Notes: a model not told the origin generated them from the sequence alone. A DNA stretch of 64,000 nt from Candidatus Gastranaerophilales bacterium (GCA_944322935.1 CALUQO010000005.1:1-64000); one strand, 5' to 3'. Counted from the stretch's first letter, positions 1 through 8,811 are shown. Made by a program: numbers and translations.

Positions 1-110
1 TGAACGGAACAGCAGGTCGGAAGTTTCTTGGGTGTTACCCGTTCTTTGCTCCAAAGAATGGGTAACAAATAAAGCATAAATCTTTGGGTTTATTCAACAA
101 ACAAAATACA
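1..110 (+). repeat. Dispersed intergenic element, copy 1 (cut by window edge)
   Basis: Matches the reverse complement of 32497-32575 and, in two blocks, 45244-45269 and 45513-45560. It holds a hairpin with 15-base arms (34-48 and 52-66, one G-T wobble) around a 3-base loop. The outer arm bases differ from the 32-kb copy, but pairing is kept. No reading frame is supported here. Confidence 0.75.
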
Positions 111-127
111 GATTCCACAATTGGTCA

Positions 128-193
128 GATTCTGAACACAAACGATTAATAAAGACCTAAAAGCCTGATGCTTCGCAAATGACAGCGGGATTT
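128..193 (+). repeat. Dispersed repeat block (copy also at 18.2 kb, inverted)
   Basis: The block containing GAACACAAACGATT and GCCTGATGCTTCGCAAATG reappears on the opposite strand at about 18231-18285. A shorter degenerate copy lies at about 63886-63916. All copies are intergenic. Confidence 0.7.
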
Positions 194-251
194 TTGACTA
201 TAACAGAACGGAGAGTGAGCAAAGGCAGACTAAAGCCAAACCTGCGACACT

Positions 252-292
252 TTCTTAATTGTTATACGGCGCGCAGATACTTCGTATCTGGC
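252..292 (+). repeat. Hairpin repeat, copy 1
   Basis: The context TTCTTAATTGTTATACGGC is followed by a perfect 7-3-7 hairpin at 274-290 (CAGATAC, loop TTC, GTATCTG). The same context recurs at 18314-18350. A related context (ATACGGCACG) recurs at 45381-45409 with a different but again perfect 7-3-7 hairpin. Confidence 0.7.
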
Positions 293-376
293 AGGTGGTA
301 CTTTACGGAACTGAGGTCCTTTTTATGACGGATACGTATGATATGTGCCTAATTTGTAACAATTGATACAGTTGTA

Positions 377-405
377 TTGGCACAAAGTTATTTTCTTAAT
401 ATAAT
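377..405 (+). promoter_or_regulatory. Sigma70-type promoter of ssb
   Basis: TTGGCA (377-382), a 17-base spacer and a perfect TATAAT (400-405). The predicted start is near 412, giving a leader of about 29 bases with an AAAGGG ribosome site at about 430-435. Confidence 0.75.
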
Positions 406-440
406 GGTATGTAATTATATTAATTATAAAGGGAAAATTA

Positions 441-779
441 ATGATAAATTCTGTTGTTTTAGTCGGTAGAGCAGGTCAGGATCCGGAGATGAAATATTTT
501 GAATCCGGAAAAGTTAAAACAACCTTCTCAATTGCGGTAAACCGTTGGGATTCTAAAACTAAAGCCGAGGTTACCGACTGGTTTAATGTAGAACTGTGGG
601 ATAAGCTTGCCGAAGTTGCAGGTGAGTACGTAAAAAAAGGCAAACTTGTTGCAATAGACGGAAGACTCTCCTCAAGTAAATGGACGGATGCTACTGGAGC
701 TCAAAGAGAAAGATTTTTTATCAGAGCAGGTAATTTAAGACTTCTTTCCGGTTCAAGATCAGATCAGGGTGCTGCTTAA
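441..779 (+). CDS. ssb: Single-stranded DNA-binding protein (short form)
   Basis: Binds single-stranded DNA during replication, repair and recombination. The protein is 112 residues long and consists almost wholly of one OB fold, beginning with the typical MINSVVLVGR strand and including the DWFNVELWDKLAE core. It ends in LSGSRSDQGAA, so the long disordered linker and acidic tip that recruit partner proteins in E. coli SSB are missing. Short tail-less SSBs are common in the cyanobacterial lineage. The ATG start is fixed by an AAAGGG site nine bases upstream and by the promoter at 377-405. The gene is followed by the DUF1537 kinase after a 31-base gap and may be cotranscribed with it. Confidence 0.93.
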   Translation: MINSVVLVGRAGQDPEMKYFESGKVKTTFSIAVNRWDSKTKAEVTDWFNVELWDKLAEVAGEYVKKGKLVAIDGRLSSSKWTDATGAQRERFFIRAGNLRLLSGSRSDQGAA

Positions 780-810
780 TTAATCATAATCGATAAATCA
801 GGGATAAGAC

Positions 811-2115
811 ATGTTTATATCTAACAATATCGGCGTTATTGCGGATGATTTGACGGGTGCAGATGATACGGCTTTGCAGTTTCACTTAAGGGGGGCTAAT
901 ACCCAAATTCTTCTTGATGATTCAATTGTACCGGAAAATAAAGCAAGTACCCAGGTTTGGGCTATTCCGACAGAAACAAGAAACCTTGATCCGCACAGTG
1001 CCTATGAAAGGGTTAAACAGGCAGCAAAAATTCTTGCCGATACGTATAATGTGGAATATTTTTATAAAAAAATGGATTCCACTTTAAGAGGGCACATAGC
1101 CGTTGAAGCTTTGGCTGTATTAGATGCCCTTGAATGGGACGCTGCGGTTATAATTCCTGCATTTCCTCAAGAAGGAAGAACTACAATAGGGGGGTATCAT
1201 CTGCTGAGGGGTGTACCTCTTGAAAGAACAGAGTTTGCACGCGACCCCAGATTCCCTATATATGAATCTCATATCCCTACTGTACTGCGCAACGAGCTGC
1301 AGAATCAACAGGATGAACTCGTTGATCTTATAGAATTGCGTACTGTCATCAAAGGAGCCGGCCCTATCCTGAAAAAAATGAATGAACTTATCGGCAGGGG
1401 GGTAAAACTTATTGTTGTTGATGCAAATTCAGTAACGGATATTGAGCAGGTTGTTCTGGCAATAGAAAAAAGCTCTTATAAAGTGCTGCCATGCGGTTCG
1501 GCGGGATGTGCACAGGTTTTGGGAAATATATGGTTGCCGGAGCTTGAAAATCATCATCAGGAAAGAACAATTCCGGCATTGCCAAAACTGCTTGTTTCAG
1601 GCAGCGCAACACAGACAAATGCTTTGCAGATTCACAAGCTGCAAGACAGTGATGATATTGAAAACACTTATTTTATTGATTTAAAGATGGAAGACATTCT
1701 TGAAGGGGTTAACGAGGATATTATTAAACGGGTCTCTGAAAACCTTATCAAGGATAATGTTGTGGTTGTACATACCTCTGATTTAATCGTTGATTCAAAA
1801 ATTATTGCACAGATATTGTTTGATAATGATCTTTCCAAAAGTCAATTTTTATCAAAAATAAGCGAGTACCTTGCGGCATTAACAAAGAGAGTTCTGTTTA
1901 ACAAAGATGCAATATTGATTACAGTCGGAGGCGAAACATCTTTTAAGTGCTGTAAGGCAATAAACAGTAACGCTCTACAGATAATAGATGCAATACTGCC
2001 GGCAATACCGCTTTGCCTTGACACAAAGGCTCAGTGGGTAGTGACAAAATCCGGCAATCTGGGTAACTCCAATACATTAATAGATATTTTAAAATATTTT
2101 GAACAGCATGAGTAA
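811..2115 (+). CDS. DUF1537 four-carbon acid-sugar kinase
   Basis: A member of the OtnK/DtnK (DUF1537) kinase family, which phosphorylates four-carbon acid sugars such as D-threonate, D-erythronate or 3-oxo-tetronates with ATP. The N-terminus shows the Asp-rich substrate motif IADDLTGADDTA at residues 10-21. The C-terminal ATP-binding region has a Gly-Gly-Glu-Thr turn (TVGGETS, near residue 370). The length of 434 residues is normal for the family. It overlaps the following PdxA-type gene by 8 bases. This kinase/PdxA pair is the known arrangement for D-threonate or erythronate catabolism, in which the PdxA homologue oxidatively decarboxylates the 4-phosphate. The exact substrate cannot be read from sequence. 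Confidence 0.88.
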   Translation: MFISNNIGVIADDLTGADDTALQFHLRGANTQILLDDSIVPENKASTQVWAIPTETRNLDPHSAYERVKQAAKILADTYNVEYFYKKMDSTLRGHIAVEALAVLDALEWDAAVIIPAFPQEGRTTIGGYHLLRGVPLERTEFARDPRFPIYESHIPTVLRNELQNQQDELVDLIELRTVIKGAGPILKKMNELIGRGVKLIVVDANSVTDIEQVVLAIEKSSYKVLPCGSAGCAQVLGNIWLPELENHHQERTIPALPKLLVSGSATQTNALQIHKLQDSDDIENTYFIDLKMEDILEGVNEDIIKRVSENLIKDNVVVVHTSDLIVDSKIIAQILFDNDLSKSQFLSKISEYLAALTKRVLFNKDAILITVGGETSFKCCKAINSNALQIIDAILPAIPLCLDTKAQWVVTKSGNLGNSNTLIDILKYFEQHE

Positions 2116-3040
2116 AAAAATTGCGATAACAGCAGGTGATTTTAACGGAATCGGCCCCGAGGTTATTATAAAAGCCTTGAATAAACTTGATATTGAAGAG
2201 AACAGGCTTTTGCTTATCGGAGCAGAGCCGCTTTTTGAAGGGTTGAAAAACAAATATGAAATTTTGCCAGTGCCCTTTGAAAAAAAATGGCTTAATTTTG
2301 GCAAAGAAACCAAAGAATCCGGCGAGTTTTCTTACAACTGCCTTGTTAAAGCCTGTGAACTTGCAAAGTCTGGGAAGATAAACGCTATAGTCACAGCGCC
2401 TGTCTCAAAAAATGCAATGCACCTTGCGGGGCACAATTTTTCCGGACAAACAGAAGTGCTTGAACAAAACCTTTCTGCCCCACAAAAAGATGAAAAAGCC
2501 GAAATGGTTTTTGTTGCACGTGATTTTCGTATCCTTTTGCTGACAAGACATCTTCCCTTAAAAGAAGTAAAAATAACAAAAGAACTTTTGATAGAAAAAG
2601 TTCAAAGGATACACAGGGTATTAAAAAACGATTTTAAGATATCATCTCCTAAAATCGCCCTGTGTTCGCTGAACCCTCATGCCGGAGAGCACGGTATTTT
2701 AGGCAGAGAAGAAATAGAAGAGTTTGCTCCTGCCATAGATTATTTAAGAGAGGCAGGAATTGATGTTGCTGCACCTATGCCGTCAGACACGTTATTTGCT
2801 AAAGCAGCCAAGGCCTATGTTAAAGGTGAAAAACTGCCATATGATATATACTGTGCCTGTTACCATGATCAGGGGCTTATACCGGTAAAAGTGCTGGCCA
2901 TGGATGAAACTGTTAATATGACGGCGGGATTAAATATAATAAGGACTTCTCCGGCGCACGGTACTGCATACGATATCGCCGGCAAAGGAATTGCCGGCGA
3001 AAACAGTATGATTTGTGCAATAAAACAGGTATTGTTTTAA
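2108..3040 (+). CDS. PdxA-family 4-phospho-hydroxyacid dehydrogenase
   Basis: NAD-dependent dehydrogenase of the PdxA/PdxA2 family. In vitamin B6 synthesis PdxA oxidises 4-phosphohydroxy-L-threonine; PdxA2 acts on D-threonate or D-erythronate 4-phosphate. Metal-ligand histidine motifs are present: TRHLPLK, NPHAGEHG and YHDQGLIPVK. The start is taken as the ATG at 2108 (MSKKIAITAGDFNGIGPEV), not the upstream TTG at 2099, because it aligns with the family and lies in an ATGAGTAA overlap with the kinase stop. This gives 310 residues, near the usual 325-330. Coupling to the DUF1537 gene favours the catabolic PdxA2 role, but this could also be the only B6 enzyme of the cell. It converges on the next gene with a 4-base overlap of stops. 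Confidence 0.87.
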   Translation: MSKKIAITAGDFNGIGPEVIIKALNKLDIEENRLLLIGAEPLFEGLKNKYEILPVPFEKKWLNFGKETKESGEFSYNCLVKACELAKSGKINAIVTAPVSKNAMHLAGHNFSGQTEVLEQNLSAPQKDEKAEMVFVARDFRILLLTRHLPLKEVKITKELLIEKVQRIHRVLKNDFKISSPKIALCSLNPHAGEHGILGREEIEEFAPAIDYLREAGIDVAAPMPSDTLFAKAAKAYVKGEKLPYDIYCACYHDQGLIPVKVLAMDETVNMTAGLNIIRTSPAHGTAYDIAGKGIAGENSMICAIKQVLF

Positions 3041-3591
3041 TCTAATTCAGACATTAGTCGGTTTATAAACTGCAGGGTTTCAGGCTGTTTGTGCACGTAA
3101 GGATTTTTCTTTAACAGATTTCTTGCGGATTTTAAAGTGTAATATGCTTTGTCCGGTGATTCTTGTTCATCGGCCTGTATTTGTGCTATTGCAACTGAAT
3201 CAGCCATTATATCCTGTATAACTGTGTCGGTTGTTTTTAAAAGAAGATAATCTATTCTGCCCTTTTCCTTGCCTATACAAGCCATTAAGGATTCATCGGC
3301 TTCTTTTTCAGTCATCTGCAAAAGACATTTGTCTGTTATTCTTCTTTTGTAAAAATTAACAATTTGTTTGCTCTGGCGAATTCTTTCTTTGCGGATAGCC
3401 AAAACCTCATCGTATTTCTTTTCTTCGGTTATTTTGTTTATGTATACCTGACACGACGGTGCAAAAACGTTTTTGCATAAATCGTTAAAATCCTTGGATG
3501 GGTCATACAGAACTGCAGCCCTAAAAATTAATGCTGCGCAAAAAAGTACAACAAATATAATTGAGTACATTATTGCTTTTTTCTTTGTCAT
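3037..3591 (-). CDS. Hypothetical single-pass membrane protein
   Basis: I do not recognise this 184-residue protein. Residues 1-7 are basic and residues 8-28 form one hydrophobic helix (IMYSIIFVVLFCAALIFRAAV), so it is probably anchored in the membrane with a helical, charged domain outside. The body has four cysteines (CKNVF, APSC, DKCLL, MACIG) and Lys/Glu-rich helices, but no known catalytic motif. The start is supported by AAGGAG, eight bases upstream of ATG. It is monocistronic and converges with the pdxA-type gene. Confidence 0.7.
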   Translation of the reverse strand: MTKKKAIMYSIIFVVLFCAALIFRAAVLYDPSKDFNDLCKNVFAPSCQVYINKITEEKKYDEVLAIRKERIRQSKQIVNFYKRRITDKCLLQMTEKEADESLMACIGKEKGRIDYLLLKTTDTVIQDIMADSVAIAQIQADEQESPDKAYYTLKSARNLLKKNPYVHKQPETLQFINRLMSELD

Positions 3592-3713
3592 TTTTTGTTC
3601 TCCTTATTTTCTGTATATTGCTTAAACTATATCACACTACTGTACACAGTGGGAATAATCTTTTGTGATGATATTTTTTATACTGTTTTTGTTAATAATT
3701 CAAAGGAGGCTTT

Positions 3714-4115
3714 ATGACAAAAATTTTAGAGATGTATAAGTGTAATATTTGCGGAAATATTGTTGAGGTCGTTTTATCCGGCGAAGGTGAACTGGTCTGC
3801 TGTGGCCAGCCTATGGAAAAAATGGAAGAACACACAAACAACGAAGAAATGACAGGCGAAAAACATGTTCCGGTTATTGAAAAAACGCAAGATGGGGTTA
3901 TTGTGAAGGTCGGCAGCATTCCTCACCCGATGGAAAACGAACATTATATTATGTTTATTGAGGTTAACTCAAAGGATAAAAGATATGTTAAAAGAAAATA
4001 CCTGCATCCCCATGAAGAGCCGGTATTGAATTTGAAATGTTCTTGCGATAAAGTGATTGCGAGAGAATTATGTAATATTCACGGATTGTGGACATCAAAT
4101 GAGTCTCAATCCTAA
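3714..4115 (+). CDS. dfx: Desulfoferrodoxin (2Fe superoxide reductase)
   Basis: Reduces superoxide to hydrogen peroxide in the cytoplasm without releasing oxygen, a typical defence of anaerobes. The N-terminal desulforedoxin domain has the Fe(Cys)4 ligands C10, C13, C29 and C30. The C-terminal superoxide-reductase domain has the expected His4Cys ligands H51, H71, H77, C120 and H123 (ELCNIHGLW). The length of 133 residues matches two-iron desulfoferrodoxins. A strong AAAGGAGG site lies seven bases before ATG. The ferritin gene follows after 20 bases, so the two form an oxidative-stress and iron-sequestration operon. Confidence 0.96.
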   Translation: MTKILEMYKCNICGNIVEVVLSGEGELVCCGQPMEKMEEHTNNEEMTGEKHVPVIEKTQDGVIVKVGSIPHPMENEHYIMFIEVNSKDKRYVKRKYLHPHEEPVLNLKCSCDKVIARELCNIHGLWTSNESQS

Positions 4116-4135
4116 AATATAGATTGGAGTAAAAA

Positions 4136-4645
4136 ATGATTTCAGAAAAAATGACTGCAGCGTTTAACAAGCAAATTAAAGACGAAATGTACTCATCAAA
4201 CCTCTACCTTTCAATGGTGGCATATTTTGAAGAAATTGGCCTGAAAGGCTTTGCCAACTGGATGAGAGTTCAGGTTCAGGAAGAAAATGCACACGCTATG
4301 GGGCTTTTTGATTATTTAATATCAAGAGACGGCAGAGTCATTATTGATGCTATTGATAAACCAGCTTTTGAATGGTCTTGTGCTCTTGATTGCTTTGAAG
4401 CTGTTTATAAACATGAACAACACGTAACATCTTTGATTAATGCACTTATTGATGTTGCGGAAGCAGAAAGAGACAGAGCAGCAGTGTCATTCTTGCAATG
4501 GTATTTAAAAGAACAGGTTGAAGAGGAGGCTAACTGCTCTGAAATTTGCGCTAAATTGAGACTTATCGGTGATGACAAACACGCACTTTTGCTCATTGAT
4601 CAGGAATTGGCAGCAAGAACATACGTTGCTCCGACAATAGCATAG
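4136..4645 (+). CDS. ftnA: Non-haem ferritin
   Basis: Iron-storage ferritin with a four-helix bundle. The ferroxidase ligands are all visible: E17, E50 and H53 (EENAHA), E94, and Q127 with E130. The length of 169 residues is typical of bacterial FtnA; no haem-ligating Met of bacterioferritin is evident. The TTGGAG ribosome site lies about six bases before ATG. It is cotranscribed with the superoxide reductase, so peroxide and Fe(II) made by that enzyme could be consumed by the ferroxidase centre. A clean terminator follows at 4671-4698. Confidence 0.95.
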   Translation: MISEKMTAAFNKQIKDEMYSSNLYLSMVAYFEEIGLKGFANWMRVQVQEENAHAMGLFDYLISRDGRVIIDAIDKPAFEWSCALDCFEAVYKHEQHVTSLINALIDVAEAERDRAAVSFLQWYLKEQVEEEANCSEICAKLRLIGDDKHALLLIDQELAARTYVAPTIA

Positions 4646-4668
4646 TGGCTAAATTGGATATTATATTG

Positions 4669-4698
4669 AGGGAGGCGCATTTCGCCTCCCCTTTTTTA
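4669..4698 (+). terminator. Intrinsic terminator after dfx-ftnA
   Basis: Stem GGAGGCG (4671-4677) with CGCCTCC (4683-4689), followed by CCTTTTTT. It ends the dfx-ftnA transcript. Confidence 0.9.
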
Positions 4699-5266
4699 CT
4701 TTTTTAAGAAAAATTTTTACATATTTTGTGTGATTATATCCGCGGGCCGGACTTTGGCACGGCAAAACGCCATCTCCGACTTGGACACAAGTGTCCATGA
4801 TAATTTTAGAAGTTTAAAATATTAACTTAATATCTTTGTATACAACCCATCCACACAATCCCTCGCCCCTTGCAGGAGAGGGGGCGCAGCGCGGTGAAAA
4901 AAGTTAAACTGTCCCACAAAAGTATGGTGTTTCAGAATCTTATCGACTTGATTCTTTAGCTGCTGATTGGGCAAAATCTTTCGGTGTTTTTTGTTTCTTT
5001 AACTCTTTGTCCGGGATTGTTGTATTAAAAACGTTTTTTGAGGGCCGGATTATGTTTAGTCTTGGATTTAGCAAACACTACCCGGAAATGACCTTGACAT
5101 AAATACATTATAGTGGATTGTTTTTGCATAATTCACAAGCATTCGCTGCCGGCCACATATATTTTTTTACTTACTTTTTTGTTAAGATTTATAAAACATA
5201 ATATAAAAAATCGGTAAATTTTTTACTTTAGCTGTTTTGTAAAAACCAAGGAAGCAGAAAAACTTT
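4699..5266 (+). other. Long intergenic stretch with a possible gene remnant
   Basis: There is no convincing gene. On the plus strand one frame is open for about 59 codons (about 4917-5102) and contains the stretch LAADWAKSFGVFCFF, but it has no ATG near its beginning, no ribosome site and starts right after a stop. It may be the decayed tail of a gene. The stretch also holds a short IR (GACACAAGTGTC, 4784-4795). The segment just before 5267 is very AT-rich and probably carries the promoter of the M16 gene. Confidence 0.3.
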
Positions 5267-8203
5267 ATGAAGCTGGAAGTTTTTAATTTTAAAAATTATA
5301 TTCAAAACCCTGAATCGGGCAATGTGCGCAATAACGTTTCCAACACCGTAAACAATCCCAATCAGACAATGACGGTGCCGACACAGATTGAATCTTCCAA
5401 CACGGGGGTAACAATCCCAAGCAACGATTCCAAAATAGCTGAAAAAGCGGTGGAAGCGCTAAAAGCACAAGCCCTGACTCAGGCTCCAATGTCTTATAAA
5501 TACATAAGAGATATAAAACTGCCTTTCTCTGCTCCCGCAAAGCTTTATCAGCTTGCTAACGGACAAAAAGTGGCCGTACTAGAAAAAAGGGGGCCGACTG
5601 TTTTGCAAACATATTACAATGTCGGCTCAATGAATGAACCTGACGAATTAAGAGGAATAAGCCATTTTAATGAGCACATGGCTTTCAATGGATCGAACGG
5701 ACCTAGCGGAGGTTTGAATGCCGGGGATTTTTTTAGAATTGTCAACAAAATGGGAGCAATGACAAACGCATCTACCGGATTTTCCCAGACAAATTATTAC
5801 ATAACTTCACAGCTACTGGGAGATAAAGATTTTGACACAAGCACTTATCTTCAGTCAGAACAGCTTCAATATCCTTCGCACAAAGCGGATATGATTGAAA
5901 AAGAAAAAGGTCCTGTTACACAGGAAATTGCAATGGTAGGCGACCAGCCGGAAAATACCGCTTTTTCAGCCTGCATTAAAAATCTTTATCAAATAGACTC
6001 CACTTCTCAAGACCTTGTTGCCGGTTCTATTTCTAACATAAACAAACTTACCAATGAGGATACAATAAATTACTACAATCTCTGGTACACACCTGATAAC
6101 TGCGCAACCGTCGTAACAGGAGAAGTCCCTGCTCAAGAGGCAATGAATACAATAGCAAAATACTTTAACAAGAGTATTACCCCTGACACTAAGAACAGAA
6201 AATATCAGGACTTCAAAGCTATTGAAAAACCGATTCGAGTGGATATAAAAATGCCTAAGGCTCAATCCACAATCACTGCATTAGGCTTTGCAGGCCCCAA
6301 CAACAATTCCACCAAAGAAAATATTACAATGGAAGTGTTGATGACCGCTCTTTTGGGCTATAAAAACGCAAGGATAAGCAAAGAGCTTAATAAAATCCAA
6401 TCCTCTGCGCTTATGAATATTGAAAGAGTAGGCAATCGTCCTACAGACCCCAAAACTATTCTTATTGCTTCGCAATCTACACCTCAAAAAACAGAAGAGG
6501 TTATAAAAACAATTTATCAACAAATTGGGACACTTGCTCAAAATCCGCTTACTCAAGAAGAATTGACCACTGCCAAAAAGATTTTAACAATGGCGTTTTC
6601 AAAAATTTCCGAAAATTCGCAAATGCTGAATATGATGCTGGGCAATGCAATGCTTGATGATGATCTTGCTTATGTTGAAAATTATCTTGAAATTTTAAAC
6701 AACATAACAAGCGAGGATGTAAGCAATTTTGCAAAAAAATATCTAGACCTTAATAAAGCTTCGCTGACTGTTGTACACCCGCAAAGTCAGGATGACTCAC
6801 AGATTTTTGAAAGTTATAACAAGGCAAATAATACAAAGACTGCAGCAATAAATAATATAAAGAATGCCAATAAGCTTACAAACATTGCATTTAAAGGCCG
6901 CTTGGAAGATAAAATGCTTGATATGTCACAAATTAAGCAATACCGTCTTGCAAATAACATGGAACTTGTTCTTAACCCAAATAAATCTGATATTGCAACA
7001 GGTCAGATAACTCTTCAGGCAACGGCCCCGGCTGATGTAAAGCCGGCAGTGCCTGCGATTCTTGGTGTATTGTTAAACGAAGGTTCCAAAACAAAAAACT
7101 ATGAACAGTTTTATAAAGCTGTTCATAAATCAGGGATTACTTTAAAATTTGATACTGATTTTCGTTCGATAAATGCTTCTTTTGAAGCTCTTGCGCCTGA
7201 TACCGGATACACTCTTGATTTGATAAAAGAAGTATTTACTCAGCCGAGATTTAGCGAATCAGCATTAACTTATGCCAAAAATCTTGTCAGAGAAGCTATT
7301 ATGAACCTTGAAGAATCAGCTTCAGACCCCGCTTTAAAAAAGATGTTTCCTAATTTGAACGAGTATGCGACAAAAGATGAAATTCTTCAATCTATTGATA
7401 CAACTACACTTGCAGATGTTCAGGGCTTTTTTGATTACATAAAAACTAACGCAATGGCAAAGGGGGTGTTTAGTGCACCGTTTAGCAAAATACAAAACCT
7501 TGAACAAACTGTTACATCTAAACTGTCAACAGATTTGGGTACGTTTAAACCTTTTAACACAGATGTTTTCCAATCGTTTACCCCCATTGAAAAAAATGAA
7601 CTTATTACTAAAGCACAGCCCAGAAATCAGGCTGATATAGTACGATATTTTAAATTCAAAACAAACTACAATCCAAAAGATCAGGCTGTATTTGCACTTT
7701 TAAATACAATTCTCGGCGGAAGCGCCTCATCAAGGTTGTTCAATGACCTTAGAGAAACGCAAAAGCTGGCTTACAGAGTGGAATCTAATATTGATTTTGT
7801 CGGCAATACTGGTGTTATGGCATTGAGCATAAAAACTACAACCGACAACCCGTCAGAAAACATTCAACAGTATGACAATGTAAAAAAATCATTAGAAGGT
7901 TTTCAAAAACATATAGATCTTTTAAAAACGCAGCCTGTTCCTATAGAAGAGCTTGATGCGGCAAAATTAAGAATAAAAACACAAATTCTTAATTCTCTTG
8001 AGTCGTCCGCTTCACAAACAGTTGTCTTAAACTCTGCTAAGGATAATGCTCTCGGGATTAATGCAATTAACAACAATCTTAAACTAATTGATGAAATAAC
8101 TCCGCAGGATATTCAAAATGCGGCAAATTACATATTTAATTCTAATTCCATAACCTCGATACTTGCCAGCCAAAACACACTGGACAATATGAATATCCAA
8201 TAA
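5267..8203 (+). CDS. Double-domain M16 (insulinase/pitrilysin) zinc peptidase
   Basis: A large M16 metallopeptidase of 978 residues with two M16 halves. The active half has the inverted zinc motif HFNEH (H133, E136, H137). A conserved Glu about 75 residues later (around E212, in EKEKGPVTQE) is the third ligand. The C-terminal half lacks the zinc motif, as in two-domain pitrilysin-type enzymes, and has the NTILGGSASSRLF and RETQKLAYRV type motifs that help bind substrate. No signal peptide is seen; instead an unusual Asn/Thr-rich, probably disordered extension fills residues 1-80. It is likely cytoplasmic, or exported by an unrecognised route. The gene stands alone behind a long intergenic stretch. 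Confidence 0.88.
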   Translation: MKLEVFNFKNYIQNPESGNVRNNVSNTVNNPNQTMTVPTQIESSNTGVTIPSNDSKIAEKAVEALKAQALTQAPMSYKYIRDIKLPFSAPAKLYQLANGQKVAVLEKRGPTVLQTYYNVGSMNEPDELRGISHFNEHMAFNGSNGPSGGLNAGDFFRIVNKMGAMTNASTGFSQTNYYITSQLLGDKDFDTSTYLQSEQLQYPSHKADMIEKEKGPVTQEIAMVGDQPENTAFSACIKNLYQIDSTSQDLVAGSISNINKLTNEDTINYYNLWYTPDNCATVVTGEVPAQEAMNTIAKYFNKSITPDTKNRKYQDFKAIEKPIRVDIKMPKAQSTITALGFAGPNNNSTKENITMEVLMTALLGYKNARISKELNKIQSSALMNIERVGNRPTDPKTILIASQSTPQKTEEVIKTIYQQIGTLAQNPLTQEELTTAKKILTMAFSKISENSQMLNMMLGNAMLDDDLAYVENYLEILNNITSEDVSNFAKKYLDLNKASLTVVHPQSQDDSQIFESYNKANNTKTAAINNIKNANKLTNIAFKGRLEDKMLDMSQIKQYRLANNMELVLNPNKSDIATGQITLQATAPADVKPAVPAILGVLLNEGSKTKNYEQFYKAVHKSGITLKFDTDFRSINASFEALAPDTGYTLDLIKEVFTQPRFSESALTYAKNLVREAIMNLEESASDPALKKMFPNLNEYATKDEILQSIDTTTLADVQGFFDYIKTNAMAKGVFSAPFSKIQNLEQTVTSKLSTDLGTFKPFNTDVFQSFTPIEKNELITKAQPRNQADIVRYFKFKTNYNPKDQAVFALLNTILGGSASSRLFNDLRETQKLAYRVESNIDFVGNTGVMALSIKTTTDNPSENIQQYDNVKKSLEGFQKHIDLLKTQPVPIEELDAAKLRIKTQILNSLESSASQTVVLNSAKDNALGINAINNNLKLIDEITPQDIQNAANYIFNSNSITSILASQNTLDNMNIQ

Positions 8204-8306
8204 TTAACATGTAACAATTGTGTAATAATTGTTGAAGCTCTGTCAAAATTTTTTTATCAGTGGTTTTACTGTTAGCAATATTCCCCCCAACAAGAAATGT
8301 TATAAA

Positions 8307-8729
8307 ATGTTTACTGCCACAAGAATAGCTGCTTCTGCAACAAAAATAGAAAGAAAAGCAATCAAAGATTACGCAAAAATCATAAAAGAAATTTCACAGG
8401 AACAAACTCCCGATTTAGCTGCAGAGTTTAACACAAGTGGTTTTGACAAGTTTGGCAAAAAATTTTTGCCTTATTCCAAAAATATATTTAAAAATGGTAT
8501 TTACTGGTTGAAATCATTTAAAGAAAATTACAAAATTACTAAAAAAGTTTATACTGGTACAATCCAAGCCTACAAGGTTTATTACGGAGAACTTTTTAAC
8601 CAAAAACGCCAAAAATATGTGAAAAAATTATTGACAAAGAGTATGAAAGGTAGCCTGGAAAAATTAAAAACAGGGTTTAATAAAGAAATAAAAAATACGC
8701 AAAACGAGTTCAAAACAAAAACAGTGTAA
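8307..8729 (+). CDS. Hypothetical Lys-rich protein
   Basis: I do not recognise this protein. From the ATG at 8307 it has 140 residues and is strongly basic and helical, with repeated Lys/Phe/Tyr patches (KSFKENYKITKKVY, KRQKYVKKLL) and no cysteine. An in-frame TTG at 8229 would add 26 residues, but that stretch looks untranslated and lacks a ribosome site. It follows the M16 gene by about 100 bases and is closed by a shared terminator at 8751-8795. A nucleic-acid or membrane-surface role is possible from charge alone, but nothing proves it. Confidence 0.55.
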   Translation: MFTATRIAASATKIERKAIKDYAKIIKEISQEQTPDLAAEFNTSGFDKFGKKFLPYSKNIFKNGIYWLKSFKENYKITKKVYTGTIQAYKVYYGELFNQKRQKYVKKLLTKSMKGSLEKLKTGFNKEIKNTQNEFKTKTV

Positions 8730-8748
8730 AACCTGATAAAAAATCATA

Positions 8749-8796
8749 AAAAACACCCCCTTGCCGGATAACAAATTAGGCAAGGGGGTGTTTTTA
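8749..8796. terminator. Bidirectional terminator
   Basis: Long stem AACACCCCCTTGCC with GGCAAGGGGGTGTT, flanked by A-tracts on one side and T-tracts on the other. It can stop the plus-strand hypothetical gene and the converging ftsH transcript. Confidence 0.9.
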
Positions 8797-8811
8797 GAAC
8801 CTGTTATTCTC

